The notes under the pieces: generated by a model | What the model was told of the DNA's origin: nothing | Databases searched by the model: none | The model's input: the letters and a program-made list of their open reading frames with translations, nothing else | Translations under genes and position numbers: made by a program | Shown: in pieces, positions 44,481 to 53,587 of the stretch | Layout of the letters: every line of letters begins with the position of its first letter | Position numbering within the stretch: the stretch's first letter is position 1 | Assembly (NCBI GenBank): GCA_001660395.1 | Contig: LXWE01000005.1 | Location: 62,001 to 126,000, forward strand | Origin: Alteromonadaceae bacterium XY-R5 | Lineage (GTDB): Bacteria > Pseudomonadota > Gammaproteobacteria > Enterobacterales > Alteromonadaceae | Reading direction: 5' to 3' | DNA: 64,000 nt

Positions 44481-45680
44481 ATGGCAACTGACAATCTGCC
44501 AAAGGAAAGCCCGGCGTCTGATAAAGACACTTCATCATCTGTTCTTGCCGCTGCCAGCAAAGCCTCTGAGTCTTCTAAGGCAAGCACTCCCGCTTCCAGC
44601 GCCTACAAGGCATCTTCGAGTAAGGCCAAGCCAAAGCCATCTCTGTTAACTCCAATATTGGTATTACTGAACCTGATCCTGATTGGCGTGATTGCCGCAG
44701 GTGGCTACTTTGGCTGGAAGCAATGGCAAAGCATGCAGCAGACCCAAACCAGCCAGGCGCAATTGCAGGCGGATAAACTGGCGAATATCAGCAATGCGAA
44801 TCAGGCACTGAAAACTGAACTGGCCGCCCAGCAACGTCAGGTGGAAAACTTGCTGCAACAACAGCAAGCCAGCGGGTCTGACATTCAGGCTAAAATTGAC
44901 GCTAACCATAACCAAATTACCCAGTTAGCAGGTCGTCGTCCGGCTGACTGGCTGCTGGCGGAAGCCGATTTTCTGGTGACGATGGCGGGTCGTAAAATGT
45001 GGCTGGAACACGATGTACGCACCGCCATGTTAATGCTGCAAAATGCCGATAGCCGTTTGGCCGATTTGGTCGACCCTAGTCTGATCCCGCTGCGCGCGAA
45101 ACTGGCTACGGACATTCAAACCCTGCAAAACCTGAATCCTGTGTCTGTTACCTCAGTTGCGCTGGCGATTGGTGCCATGGTGCCGCAGGTGGATAACCTG
45201 CCTCTGGCAACTCTGAAACTGCCTGATCTGGTGGATGCCAAGCAAGACGACACCTTAAGTGCTGATGTGAGTGACTGGCAGGCGAATTTAGCCAAAGTCT
45301 GGCACGCTATCGTTGATGACTTTATCAGCATCAATAAGCGTTCAGAGCCGGTGCAACCGCTGATGTCTGCCCAGCAACAATGGCTGGCGCGCGAACAGCT
45401 GAAATTTGCGTTACTGAATGCCCAGCAGGCAGCTCTGAAAGAACAGCCGGAACTCTACAGCCAGAATTTGCAAACGGCCCTGTCTACATTGATTGCCCAT
45501 TACGATCTGGAAAAGCCGGGCGTAACCACTTTCAGTAAAAGCCTGCAACAGCTGGTGGATACTGACATAGTGCGCAAATACCCCGAGCGCCTGGTGTCGC
45601 TGCAAGCCATTCGTGATGCGCTGGAACAGCGCGTGGCCCAGCCTTTTGTTAACCAGTCTGCAAGCGAGGCCCAGCCATGA
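44481..45680 (+). CDS. hemX: HemX-family inner-membrane protein
   Basis: 399 residues. An N-terminal Ser/Ala/Lys-rich low-complexity stretch, one transmembrane helix (LTPILVLLNLILIGVIAAGGYF), a coiled coil, and the conserved GRRPADWLLAEADFLVTMAGRKMWLEHD. Often labelled uroporphyrin-III C-methyltransferase, but no methyltransferase motifs are visible. Role in heme synthesis is unclear. Overlaps hemY by 4 bp. Confidence 0.92.
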   Translation: MATDNLPKESPASDKDTSSSVLAAASKASESSKASTPASSAYKASSSKAKPKPSLLTPILVLLNLILIGVIAAGGYFGWKQWQSMQQTQTSQAQLQADKLANISNANQALKTELAAQQRQVENLLQQQQASGSDIQAKIDANHNQITQLAGRRPADWLLAEADFLVTMAGRKMWLEHDVRTAMLMLQNADSRLADLVDPSLIPLRAKLATDIQTLQNLNPVSVTSVALAIGAMVPQVDNLPLATLKLPDLVDAKQDDTLSADVSDWQANLAKVWHAIVDDFISINKRSEPVQPLMSAQQQWLAREQLKFALLNAQQAALKEQPELYSQNLQTALSTLIAHYDLEKPGVTTFSKSLQQLVDTDIVRKYPERLVSLQAIRDALEQRVAQPFVNQSASEAQP

Positions 45681-46846
45681 TCAAATGGATTGTGCTGTTA
45701 GTCTTGCTGCTGGCAGGTTTGGTAGCTGGTCCGTCGCTGATTGGCGAAAAGGGCTATGTGCTGATCGCCATGGGCGACTGGACCATCGAAATGTCGGTAG
45801 TATCGCTGGGCATTACCCTGGTATTTGGCATTGCCGGACTGTTGTTACTGCAATGGCTGGTGAAATACCTGTGGCGTTTGCTGCGTAAACCTGGCAACTG
45901 GCTAAGTAACCTGTCAGGCAGTCAACAGCAAAAGGCATTTGATGCGGGCTTAATGGCCTTGGCAGAAGGAAATTACGACTATGCGGCGAAGAAACTACGT
46001 CAATGCAAAGACGGTGATTTCAAAGGCCTGAATTTACTGGCGCTGGCTGAAGTGGAATGGCAACTGGGCAATAAAGACGCTGCCCGGGAAGCCTGGCGTT
46101 TAGGTACGACGTTCGAAGAGTCCTTGATGGCTGCCACACTCTGTTTGATCAAAGATGCTTTATGGCGCGATGCGGGTAAAGACGCATTAGAGCTGATCGA
46201 AGGCCTGAATGATAAACAACAGAAACATCCTAAACTGGCCGAGTTATGGGCCAAGGCGCTGGCGCAAACCGGTCAATGGTCGGTGCTAGAACAGAAACTT
46301 AAAGGCTGGAAAAAGGCCCTGGGCAGCGAATACGACCACTGGAGCAAACTGCTTGGTGAAGGCCGTTACGCCGAAGTAGCGAGTAAATCTGGCGCCAATC
46401 AGCTCAAAGAAATGTGGCAGCATCAGTCGCGTAGCATTCGTAAAGATGTGGCTCAGCAGGCTGCGTATATTGAGCAGCTGATTGGTCAGGGAATGCATCA
46501 GGATGCCGAAAAAGCCCTGCTCGAATACCAAAAGCACGGCCCTGTTACCGTGCTGTTCCCGCTGTTTAAAAAGCTTAAATTAGCCAATGCCGCTGCCTCG
46601 ATTAAACGCCTGCAACAATGGTTAAAGAAAGATGAAAACAACGTCGATGTGCTGTCTACCCTTGGCCACTTAGTGTATTCCGCTAAAGATGAACTACTGG
46701 CAGAAAAGGTGTTAGCCAAAGCGGTGAAACTGGAACACAGAGCCGAAGATATTCGTTTGTTGGCTCAGTTATATGAACGTCAGGGCGAAGCGCAAAAAGC
46801 GCTGATGTTAGTTAAGCAATTGGACGAACAGAAGCGTGTTAGCTAG
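45677..46846 (+). CDS. hemY: HemY-family TPR inner-membrane protein
   Basis: 389 residues. Two N-terminal transmembrane helices, the HemY motif QKAFDAGLMALAEGNYDYAAKKL, and TPR-like helices to the end. Last gene of hemCDXY. Function in protoheme synthesis is not settled for the family. Distinct from the protoporphyrinogen oxidase also called HemY in Gram-positives. Confidence 0.92.
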   Translation: MIKWIVLLVLLLAGLVAGPSLIGEKGYVLIAMGDWTIEMSVVSLGITLVFGIAGLLLLQWLVKYLWRLLRKPGNWLSNLSGSQQQKAFDAGLMALAEGNYDYAAKKLRQCKDGDFKGLNLLALAEVEWQLGNKDAAREAWRLGTTFEESLMAATLCLIKDALWRDAGKDALELIEGLNDKQQKHPKLAELWAKALAQTGQWSVLEQKLKGWKKALGSEYDHWSKLLGEGRYAEVASKSGANQLKEMWQHQSRSIRKDVAQQAAYIEQLIGQGMHQDAEKALLEYQKHGPVTVLFPLFKKLKLANAAASIKRLQQWLKKDENNVDVLSTLGHLVYSAKDELLAEKVLAKAVKLEHRAEDIRLLAQLYERQGEAQKALMLVKQLDEQKRVS

Positions 46847-47058
46847 CCAGTAACGCGAGGCAAAGTGATTGTTTCGTCTGCTTTTTGAGCAGTCGAAACA
46901 GCACAATCGCTATTTACCCATGGCAACGCAATTAGTACTGGAAAAGTCGGCGGTTTTCATTAGAATCTGGCCCACTTAATTAAGCGCACCAGCGCGCCTT
47001 TGTTGAGTAACACAATCCTGGCTCTCTCACCCAAGGTTGGCTCAGCAAAACACTTTAA

Positions 47059-47135
47059 GCACCCGTAGCTCAGCTGGATAGAGCGTTGCCCTCCGGAGGC
47101 AAAGGTCATAGGTTCGAATCCTATCGGGTGCGCCA
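47059..47135 (+). tRNA. tRNA-Arg (anticodon CCG)
   Basis: 77 nt. Acceptor GCACCCG pairs with CGGGTGC, with encoded CCA. The D-stem is GCTC/GAGC. The anticodon stem TTGCC/GGCAA holds loop CTCCGGA, with CCG at the anticodon. The T-arm is ATAGG/CCTAT with loop TTCGAAT. It reads CGG codons. Confidence 0.97.
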
Positions 47136-47145
47136 TAAACAACTA

Positions 47146-47169
47146 AACCAGCCTTGTGCTGGTTTTTTT
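47146..47169 (+). terminator. Intrinsic terminator after tRNA-Arg
   Basis: AACCAGC and GCTGGTT form a 7-bp stem with a CTTGT loop and a run of T to 47169, 11 bp after the tRNA CCA. Confidence 0.9.
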
Positions 47170-47181
47170 GTTTATAGCATG

Positions 47182-47290
47182 CCGTGGATTTGAACCTACG
47201 TTCGACCAATTTGTTGGGAACAAATTGGAGCGCTTTAGCGCGGCCCCACAACGGGGCGAGGGCAGGAAAGCCCGAGCAATCCTATCGGGT
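47182..47290. repeat. tRNA-derived fragment downstream of tRNA-Arg
   Basis: AATCCTATCGGGT at 47278-47290 exactly repeats the T-arm/acceptor part of tRNA-Arg (47117-47129). At 47182-47196 GGATTTGAACCTACG resembles a T-arm on the minus strand. GCGCTTTAGCGC and GGCCCCACAACGGGGC hairpin-like pieces lie between. It does not fold into a whole tRNA. DNA from 47291 to 47472 is AT-rich without a supported gene. Confidence 0.5.
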
Positions 47291-47472
47291 CTTAAGTGTT
47301 ATTCGTCTCGCAAATATTAACATTTCTGAATCTATGCTAATCATTCAAGATTGAAGGTTCTAGTTCTAATTTGTTTAGTAATTCTCAGTAACTCTTTGGT
47401 TCATATAAGGTTTGATAGTTTGTTTTTGGGTGTTAAATTAACCTGCGTTAATTAGATCTAGGTTTATGAAAA

Positions 47473-48315
47473 GTGAAAAATGAATGGAGTCGAAAAGAAG
47501 TTGAATTGATAGTGTTTGACTACTTTGAAATGTTAGAAAAGGAGTTGAGGCAGCTAAAGTATAGTAAGTCACAGCACAGAGCTGCGCTTTTATCCATATT
47601 AAGTAATCGAAGCAATGGCTCTATTGAGTTTAAACATCAGAATATCAGTGCAGTTTTGCAAAACATGGGAATTCCTTTTATTGATGGCTATAAACCTCGA
47701 ACTAATATCCAAAAGTCATTACTGCCAGAGGTTGTTGCTGCGTGTTGGGCACAAAAATCACATCTTCGTAAGTTCATGCTGGAATCCATTGACTCTGTCG
47801 GTAAAGCACCATTGATACCTAATATCTTAAGTATTCTAGAAAAAGCTCCAAGAAGAGAACTGAATACTGAACAAGTCCGAGAAATTAGGGGGGAGTATAG
47901 AAATTCTATCAATTTTTTCCAAAGAGAAGCTGAAAATCAAATGCTTGGCGATTTAGGAGAAAAGTGCGTTATCGAATTTGAGAGGGCGAGGTTAAAAGCT
48001 CTTGGTAAAGAAACTCTTGCTGAAAAAGTTAAACATGTAGCTGTTGAAGTTGGTCCTCAGGCTGGATTTGATATTTTATCATTCGAAGAAGATGGAACAG
48101 AGAGGTTTATTGAAGTTAAGACAACACGGTATGGAAAGTATACACCGTTCTATGTTACTGAAAATGAGAGACGATTTGCGGAAGACAACCATCAGCAATA
48201 TCACCTCTATCGACTTCATAAATTCTATGCTGCTCCGAAACTGTTCTGTTTGGAAGGTAAGCTTTCGGATTATAGCGAACTCTTGCCGGTTACTTACAGG
48301 GCATACCTTATGTGA
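47473..48315 (+). CDS. DUF3883 / PD-(D/E)xK nuclease-like protein
   Basis: 280 residues. The C-terminal domain (about 160-265) has the DUF3883 pattern: a conserved GDLGEKCVIEFE helix, then GFDILSFEEDG and RFIEVKTTRYGKYTPF, with a nuclease-like D...ExK core. Related proteins occur in restriction or DNA-processing contexts. The N-terminal half has no domain I recognise. The gene is visibly more AT-rich than the hem genes and sits beside a tRNA, which suggests acquisition. Start GTG at 47473 is weakly supported. Confidence 0.75.
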   Translation: MKNEWSRKEVELIVFDYFEMLEKELRQLKYSKSQHRAALLSILSNRSNGSIEFKHQNISAVLQNMGIPFIDGYKPRTNIQKSLLPEVVAACWAQKSHLRKFMLESIDSVGKAPLIPNILSILEKAPRRELNTEQVREIRGEYRNSINFFQREAENQMLGDLGEKCVIEFERARLKALGKETLAEKVKHVAVEVGPQAGFDILSFEEDGTERFIEVKTTRYGKYTPFYVTENERRFAEDNHQQYHLYRLHKFYAAPKLFCLEGKLSDYSELLPVTYRAYLM

Positions 48316-48338
48316 AAACGGAGGCCAAGCCTCCGTTT
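48316..48338. terminator. Bidirectional intrinsic terminator
   Basis: AAACGGAGGC and GCCTCCGTTT form a perfect 10-bp stem with a CAA loop, right after the DUF3883 stop, between converging genes. Confidence 0.85.
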
Positions 48339-48371
48339 CTCACCACACCTAGACTCAATCAACAAACAAAC

Positions 48372-50609
48372 CTACTGGCCTAAATCTGCCACTATCTCCT
48401 GGGCTAACGCTACAGGCTGTTTTGGCTGGCGATGTGTGGGAATGTCCGTTTGCTCAATCCAGTTGGCTTCCCACTCAATCAGGCTTTGCTGGCGGGCGTC
48501 GCTGTTGTCGCGCTGATTGCTTTGCAGGTCTTCTTTGTACTGGGCCATAAAGTGTTCCCACCTTGGCAGGTAGTAACTTAAGTACATGCCTTGCCAGGCT
48601 TTAGATGCGTAGTCTTTCAGTTTAGGGCCACCCCACTGGGTAATTTGCAGGCGGGCGTTGTGCTGATAGTACAAACGCTCTTGGTCGTTATCGGCATAAG
48701 CGGCGGCATCGGTAAGCCAGCTGGTCAGGCTTTCCTGATGAATGCCCAAGAGTAAATCGAGCTTTTCAACCTTACTTCTAATGGTTTTCATCAGTTGATC
48801 GCCTTTGGCGAAATCTTTGGCCTGATAGGCGCTGACTGCATCTTGCAGCATCAAATCCACATGCAGTGAGGTGGCGTGTTTAACTAAATCCACCAGGTCA
48901 TAGGTAAACAGTGGCGCATCTTGGTATTGCGGTGCTAAGGCCAATAATTGCTGAATGCCTGCATCCAATTTGGCGAGATCGCCGGGATGTCCGGGGAAGT
49001 CAGTAATGGCCTCGGTGGGACGTTTGAATAACAGGTAGGCACCGGCGGAGCCTTCCCACCAACGGGATGTCCAGTAACGTACACCAAACGCACCTTGCTC
49101 TATGTTGTCCCAGGCACTGAGTAAAGCATCTGAGGTTTTGCCGTAGCGGGCCTGGGTATATTGCTGTAGCCAGGTTTGGGTGCTGACATCCCCCTGTTGC
49201 CAGGGCAGGTCGAACAAAAACTCGTAGACGATGGAGTTGTTGTTAATGCCTTCGGGGAACACGCCAAAGCCTGCCACATTGCCCGCGATGGGCGAGTTAT
49301 TAACTGTATTTAGCTGGGTCACATAGTCGTTGAAGTCGCCGTAGACAGGATCGCTGCCACCGTAATTATGGATAAAGCCGAAAATCCACGGCTTTTGCAT
49401 AAAGCCCTGAGTGCGTTGCCAAACGTGGTAGCGGTCGTTACCGATATCGTGGATCAGGGTATGTTGGTTAGGCACTTTACTTAAGAATGCTTCAATAGAG
49501 GCTTCGTCCCAAAACTCTTCGTCGGCACCAAACATCCAGCCCTGCATTACCCAGGTCGCATCGGGCACAACCTGTTGAATCGACTGATAAATGCGCTCGC
49601 CGTAAGAGGCTAAATCCGCATAGCGGTTATCTTCGGTAACGGGCGGCAGCATTTCATTAAAGGCATCCGACAGGTAATACTGATGTTCGCCATATTCCTG
49701 GGTGTAAAGCTCGATAAAACGTTTGGCGACTTTGGCAAACAGCGGGTCGGCCGGGTCGAGCCAATAGGTTTCGTGTTCAAAGCCCGTCCATTTTGGCATG
49801 GCAGTAATTTTTGCATCCGGGAACAGGGCAAGGAATTGCTTGGGTACATAGCCGCTAAAGGCAGGCACCACAGGCTGCATGCCTAGTGCCTGCATGCGGG
49901 TAAGAATTTGCTTTTGCAGGGCATGTTTTTTATCGATCCAGCTTTGTGGCAATGGCCCCTGATGGCCTTCGATATTGCCCATGCGTTGCCAGGGCGCAAA
50001 GGCCGGGCCGGAGAAATACTGTTGCAGGTTGTCATTATCGACGCCAAATTCCTGCCAAAGTTTTTGCCACACATATTCCTGACCTTCCATTGCCACCGGG
50101 TTATTCACCCCATGCATGGCCATCCAGTCGATTTCCTGTTGCCAGCGATCCCAGCCCCACCAGGGCATGGAATAGCCGTAGGCACAGACGTTTAAATAGG
50201 TACGTAGATCAAACTGGCTTTGGGTTTTATTGCCGCTGTAGTCGGCAAGCTGCTCGGGCAGGGCAATGCGCTGGCCTTCCCAACTCACCGACATAGCGCC
50301 AAGCTGGCGCATATACTGGTAAGTGCCGTAGGCCACCGATGATGGCGAGTTTCCTTTGGCGATAAGCTGATTGTCTTCGACGCTGATTTGATACCAAGGT
50401 GATTGCTGAGCATCGGGCTGGATCTCAAACGTCCAGTTTGCCAGTGGGGAATGTGTCGCGCGCTCAAATACACTGTGCAGCGCCTGGCTTTCAGGCGTTT
50501 GTGGAGCAGAATCTGTTGGTTGTTGACCACAGGCACTGAGGGCAAAAGAGAATGCCAGGGCCAGTGGCATTTTAGCTAAGGTAAAGGGAAAACTTGGCAC
50601 GATAAACAT
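48372..50609 (-). CDS. Alpha-N-acetylglucosaminidase (GH89), predicted lipoprotein
   Basis: 745 residues. A lipoprotein-type signal ends at SALAC-like LSACGQQ. The GH89/NAGLU core includes LNVCAYGYSMPWWGWDRW, AMHGVNNPVAMEGQEYVW, the SDAFNEMLPP segment with a probable catalytic Glu, and EGINNNSIVYEF with a second. It should release terminal alpha-GlcNAc from glycans at the cell surface. The start may instead be the ATG at 50570. It opens the GlcNAc locus, next to the TonB receptor. Confidence 0.9.
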   Translation of the reverse strand: MFIVPSFPFTLAKMPLALAFSFALSACGQQPTDSAPQTPESQALHSVFERATHSPLANWTFEIQPDAQQSPWYQISVEDNQLIAKGNSPSSVAYGTYQYMRQLGAMSVSWEGQRIALPEQLADYSGNKTQSQFDLRTYLNVCAYGYSMPWWGWDRWQQEIDWMAMHGVNNPVAMEGQEYVWQKLWQEFGVDNDNLQQYFSGPAFAPWQRMGNIEGHQGPLPQSWIDKKHALQKQILTRMQALGMQPVVPAFSGYVPKQFLALFPDAKITAMPKWTGFEHETYWLDPADPLFAKVAKRFIELYTQEYGEHQYYLSDAFNEMLPPVTEDNRYADLASYGERIYQSIQQVVPDATWVMQGWMFGADEEFWDEASIEAFLSKVPNQHTLIHDIGNDRYHVWQRTQGFMQKPWIFGFIHNYGGSDPVYGDFNDYVTQLNTVNNSPIAGNVAGFGVFPEGINNNSIVYEFLFDLPWQQGDVSTQTWLQQYTQARYGKTSDALLSAWDNIEQGAFGVRYWTSRWWEGSAGAYLLFKRPTEAITDFPGHPGDLAKLDAGIQQLLALAPQYQDAPLFTYDLVDLVKHATSLHVDLMLQDAVSAYQAKDFAKGDQLMKTIRSKVEKLDLLLGIHQESLTSWLTDAAAYADNDQERLYYQHNARLQITQWGGPKLKDYASKAWQGMYLSYYLPRWEHFMAQYKEDLQSNQRDNSDARQQSLIEWEANWIEQTDIPTHRQPKQPVALAQEIVADLGQ

Positions 50610-50661
50610 CTCTCAGATAGTGGTATTCAGGGTAAGTGAATTGTCCAGACTAAATAAAAAG

Positions 50662-50697
50662 TGGCAGGGTTAGCAAAAGGTTTCGCTAACCCTGCCA
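50662..50697 (-). terminator. Intrinsic terminator after the TonB receptor gene
   Basis: GGCAGGGTTAGC and GCTAACCCTGCC make a 12-bp perfect stem. On the minus strand it is followed by ACTTTTTATTT. It lies 14 bp past the receptor stop and before the GH89 gene, so the two may be separately transcribed or linked by read-through. Confidence 0.85.
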
Positions 50698-50711
50698 TCC
50701 AACGGAGTCGA

Positions 50712-53378
50712 CTACATGCTGTAGATAAGGCTCAGGTAGTAACTGGTGCCGATGATGCTGGTGGTTTGCCACACAGGCACATCGTCAGACAGATACGCTT
50801 CCTCATCATTGCCGTTGATATTGAGGGCGCCAAAGCGCACGTTCAGGTTGTCGGTGGCGTTATAGCTGAGCAGCAAATCGATTTGATTGCGGCCGTCGAC
50901 CACCCGTCCTTCACGGGCAAAGAAGGCATCGGTGCTATCCTGCAGATAGGGACTGCGATGGTTCAGGGCCACACGGGCACTGAACGTCTCGTTTTCCCAG
51001 TAACCGATCATGTTCCAGGTTTGTTCTGATGAGTTGGTCAGCACAAAGTCTTCGGTTTCATCGGCGTTGATCTTGGTGTAGTTGGCGCTAAAGCCAAAGC
51101 CAGGGATCGGCAGAATGTTATCGAAGCCCTGGTTCCAGCCAATTTCATAGCCATCGATGGTCAGGGTAGAGTCATCGTTGTAGGTGCTGCTGATTTCATA
51201 AATGTTGCCTTCGCTATCCACGCAATCGACGCCATCAGAACTTAACGAGGTGCCATCGTAGCTGGACGGACACACATACTCGCTCACCGAACCATTTTTG
51301 ATGTCTTTGCGGAACAGGGTGAAGGTTAAGCTGTCGCCGTCACCGTAATACCATTCCAGTCCCAAATCCGCCTGATTCGCGGTCATGGCCTTCATGTTGG
51401 GCTGACCTAAATCGATGGTATAGGTGGTGGTGCCATAGGAGTTGCTGGCTGAAGTTTCAGACGCCGCAATTTGCGTGCTTGATGTCATGATTGGACGCAC
51501 CAGTACTTTGGCTGCGGCAAAACGCGCCTGTACTTCATCACTCAGTTCGACGACCAGGTTCAGGCTGGGCAGGAAGTTATCGTAGCTGTAATCGGTACTG
51601 TATTTGCCGATGGCCAGTTTAATTTCTTCGTTATCCGGGTGGGTATCCCCCGTTAGGTAGGAGTTGATGGTACGGTCAGTCGATTCAAAACGACCACCCA
51701 GGTTACCACGCACCGGGAAGCCACCAAGTTCAGCCTCAAAGTTTGCCTTTAAATAGGCAGAGAAAATATCACGCTCGATGCCATAGCTGGATTGTGCCGC
51801 AAACAGGGTAGGTACTGTGGCACCTTCTGCTTCCAGCGCATCCCGGTAAGCCTGAATGTCCGGGGCAATCCAGGCGTGAGGGATGCTCATCTGGTTATCC
51901 AGGAAGTCGGTCACCATGAAATTGTATTCAGACATCAATGGCAAATCGTCTGGATCCGCTTCACCAATGGCAGCGCGGTCGGTACGGTAAACTTCACGGT
52001 CGAAGCTTTCCTGACGATATTTCAGTCCCATTTCGATAGAACTTAACCAGCCATCCGAGAACATGCGTTTGGCATCAAACTGGGCGGCCTTTTCGTCAGA
52101 TTCCATGTAACGGGTAGCGCCGTTAGGGTATTCGTTACGTGGCATGTCGTAAGGATATAAATCAGGATCGGTGAGGTCATCTGCGATATTAAATACCACG
52201 TCATTTCGGTCTGAAATATCCATGGTAGCTTCTGAAATCACAGTGCCTAAAATGGCCGCTTCTTCGCCGTGTTTGGCATCACCTTTGGTGTAGTGCAACA
52301 CACCTGACAAAGACCAGTCATCTAACTGATATTTGGCTTCCAGAGTGAAGGCTTTGCTGGTGGCGTCTTTATCTTCTAACTGGCGGTTATTTTCGAGAGT
52401 GAAGTCGTTGATTTGAACCTGGGTGTAGGCGCCATCTTTGGCTTCGCCCAACAGGGTGATTTCGTCACGATCGAACAGAAATACCTGCTGGTTCAAATCC
52501 TGGAAGGTATCGTCTGAGGTGTAAACCGCTGTCAGCTTGGTTTCAAAGTTAGCCGTTGGCTGCCACTGCACGGCACCGTTAAACAGGTAGCGTTTGGTTT
52601 CGCGATCTATACGGCGATAACGCGGACGACGCGGATAGTAGTTACCGTCATCATCCTGAAACCAGCGACCCATCCAGAAGTTATCGACACGATCGTCCAG
52701 CTCCTGATAACCGGCATTGAGGAAAATCCCCAGCGTGTTATCGGCGAATTGGTCGATATAGGTCACGTTTGCTTTAGGGGTGACGCTGTCGGTGGGGGAG
52801 AACTCAGAATACTGACCTTTTACCGATGCCAGAATCTTGCGCTCGCTGTAAGACAGCGGTGACGTGGTGTCGATATTGATGGTGCCCGACAGGCCGCCGC
52901 TGTCCATATCCGCCGTAGGAGACTTCACTACTTCAATGGTGGAGGCCAGTTCAGACTGGATAATATCGAAACGGAAACCGCTGGTGAAATCGGCACTGGC
53001 CATGCTTTGGCCGTTGACTGTGGTGCGGGCAAACTGCGAGCCTAAACCACGTACGCTAATGGTCGAACCGCGACCATTCAGGTTAGAAATTTGTACGCCA
53101 GGGATACGCTGGATCGCTTCGGCGATATTTTCCATTGGAAACTTACCAATGTCTTCCGAGGTGATCACATCCGTGACTTTCGAATCACTTTTTTTCAGGG
53201 CGGCAGCAGCGACAAGGCTTGAGCGATAGGTTATCGCAATGCGTTCAAGGCTATCGTCTTCCGCTGCTGCTTCGTCGGCTGATTGGGCATGGGCTGCCAA
53301 AGGGCTTGCACAGGCGAGTAAAACCGCGCTGGCAAGTAACGACTTTTGAAGGGTCTTTACTCCTGGATACATGCTCAT
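50712..53378 (-). CDS. TonB-dependent outer-membrane receptor for GlcNAc-type glycans
   Basis: 888 residues. Signal peptide (KSLLASAVLLACASPLAAHA), plug domain (VTDVITSEDIGKFPMENIAEAIQRIPGVQI, split here only by plug features NGRGSTISVRGLGS), then a long beta-barrel ending in the aromatic-type YYLSLIYSM. The TIGR01782-like plug is common in marine sugar receptors. A NagR-type operator lies 144 bp upstream, and neighbours handle GlcNAc, so GlcNAc oligosaccharides are the likely cargo. AGGAAACAC precedes the ATG. Confidence 0.88.
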   Translation of the reverse strand: MSMYPGVKTLQKSLLASAVLLACASPLAAHAQSADEAAAEDDSLERIAITYRSSLVAAAALKKSDSKVTDVITSEDIGKFPMENIAEAIQRIPGVQISNLNGRGSTISVRGLGSQFARTTVNGQSMASADFTSGFRFDIIQSELASTIEVVKSPTADMDSGGLSGTINIDTTSPLSYSERKILASVKGQYSEFSPTDSVTPKANVTYIDQFADNTLGIFLNAGYQELDDRVDNFWMGRWFQDDDGNYYPRRPRYRRIDRETKRYLFNGAVQWQPTANFETKLTAVYTSDDTFQDLNQQVFLFDRDEITLLGEAKDGAYTQVQINDFTLENNRQLEDKDATSKAFTLEAKYQLDDWSLSGVLHYTKGDAKHGEEAAILGTVISEATMDISDRNDVVFNIADDLTDPDLYPYDMPRNEYPNGATRYMESDEKAAQFDAKRMFSDGWLSSIEMGLKYRQESFDREVYRTDRAAIGEADPDDLPLMSEYNFMVTDFLDNQMSIPHAWIAPDIQAYRDALEAEGATVPTLFAAQSSYGIERDIFSAYLKANFEAELGGFPVRGNLGGRFESTDRTINSYLTGDTHPDNEEIKLAIGKYSTDYSYDNFLPSLNLVVELSDEVQARFAAAKVLVRPIMTSSTQIAASETSASNSYGTTTYTIDLGQPNMKAMTANQADLGLEWYYGDGDSLTFTLFRKDIKNGSVSEYVCPSSYDGTSLSSDGVDCVDSEGNIYEISSTYNDDSTLTIDGYEIGWNQGFDNILPIPGFGFSANYTKINADETEDFVLTNSSEQTWNMIGYWENETFSARVALNHRSPYLQDSTDAFFAREGRVVDGRNQIDLLLSYNATDNLNVRFGALNINGNDEEAYLSDDVPVWQTTSIIGTSYYLSLIYSM

Positions 53379-53521
53379 AGTTGTGTTTCCTACTTGTTGG
53401 ATTTAGTTGTTATGTCCGATGAGCGTTACCAGTACAACACCGACTACCTGTTGACTTTTACTGGCGCCATCGCGGTGATTTTTTCATCACTTTGAATTGA
53501 CGCTACCACCGCTTTTTTATC

Positions 53522-53537
53522 TTGTCAACGTTGTCAA
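53522..53537. promoter_or_regulatory. Putative NagR (LacI-type) operator upstream of the TonB receptor
   Basis: TTGTCAACGTTGTCAA, centred on the palindrome AACGTT. A near copy lies at 54737-54752. The site is between the receptor gene and the 3' end of the regulator gene. LacI-family proteins bind such CG-centred palindromes. Confidence 0.7.
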
Positions 53538-53587
53538 ATTGAATTTATTTCAAGCCGATGACGAAAATGTGAACGGGGTAAACAGGC

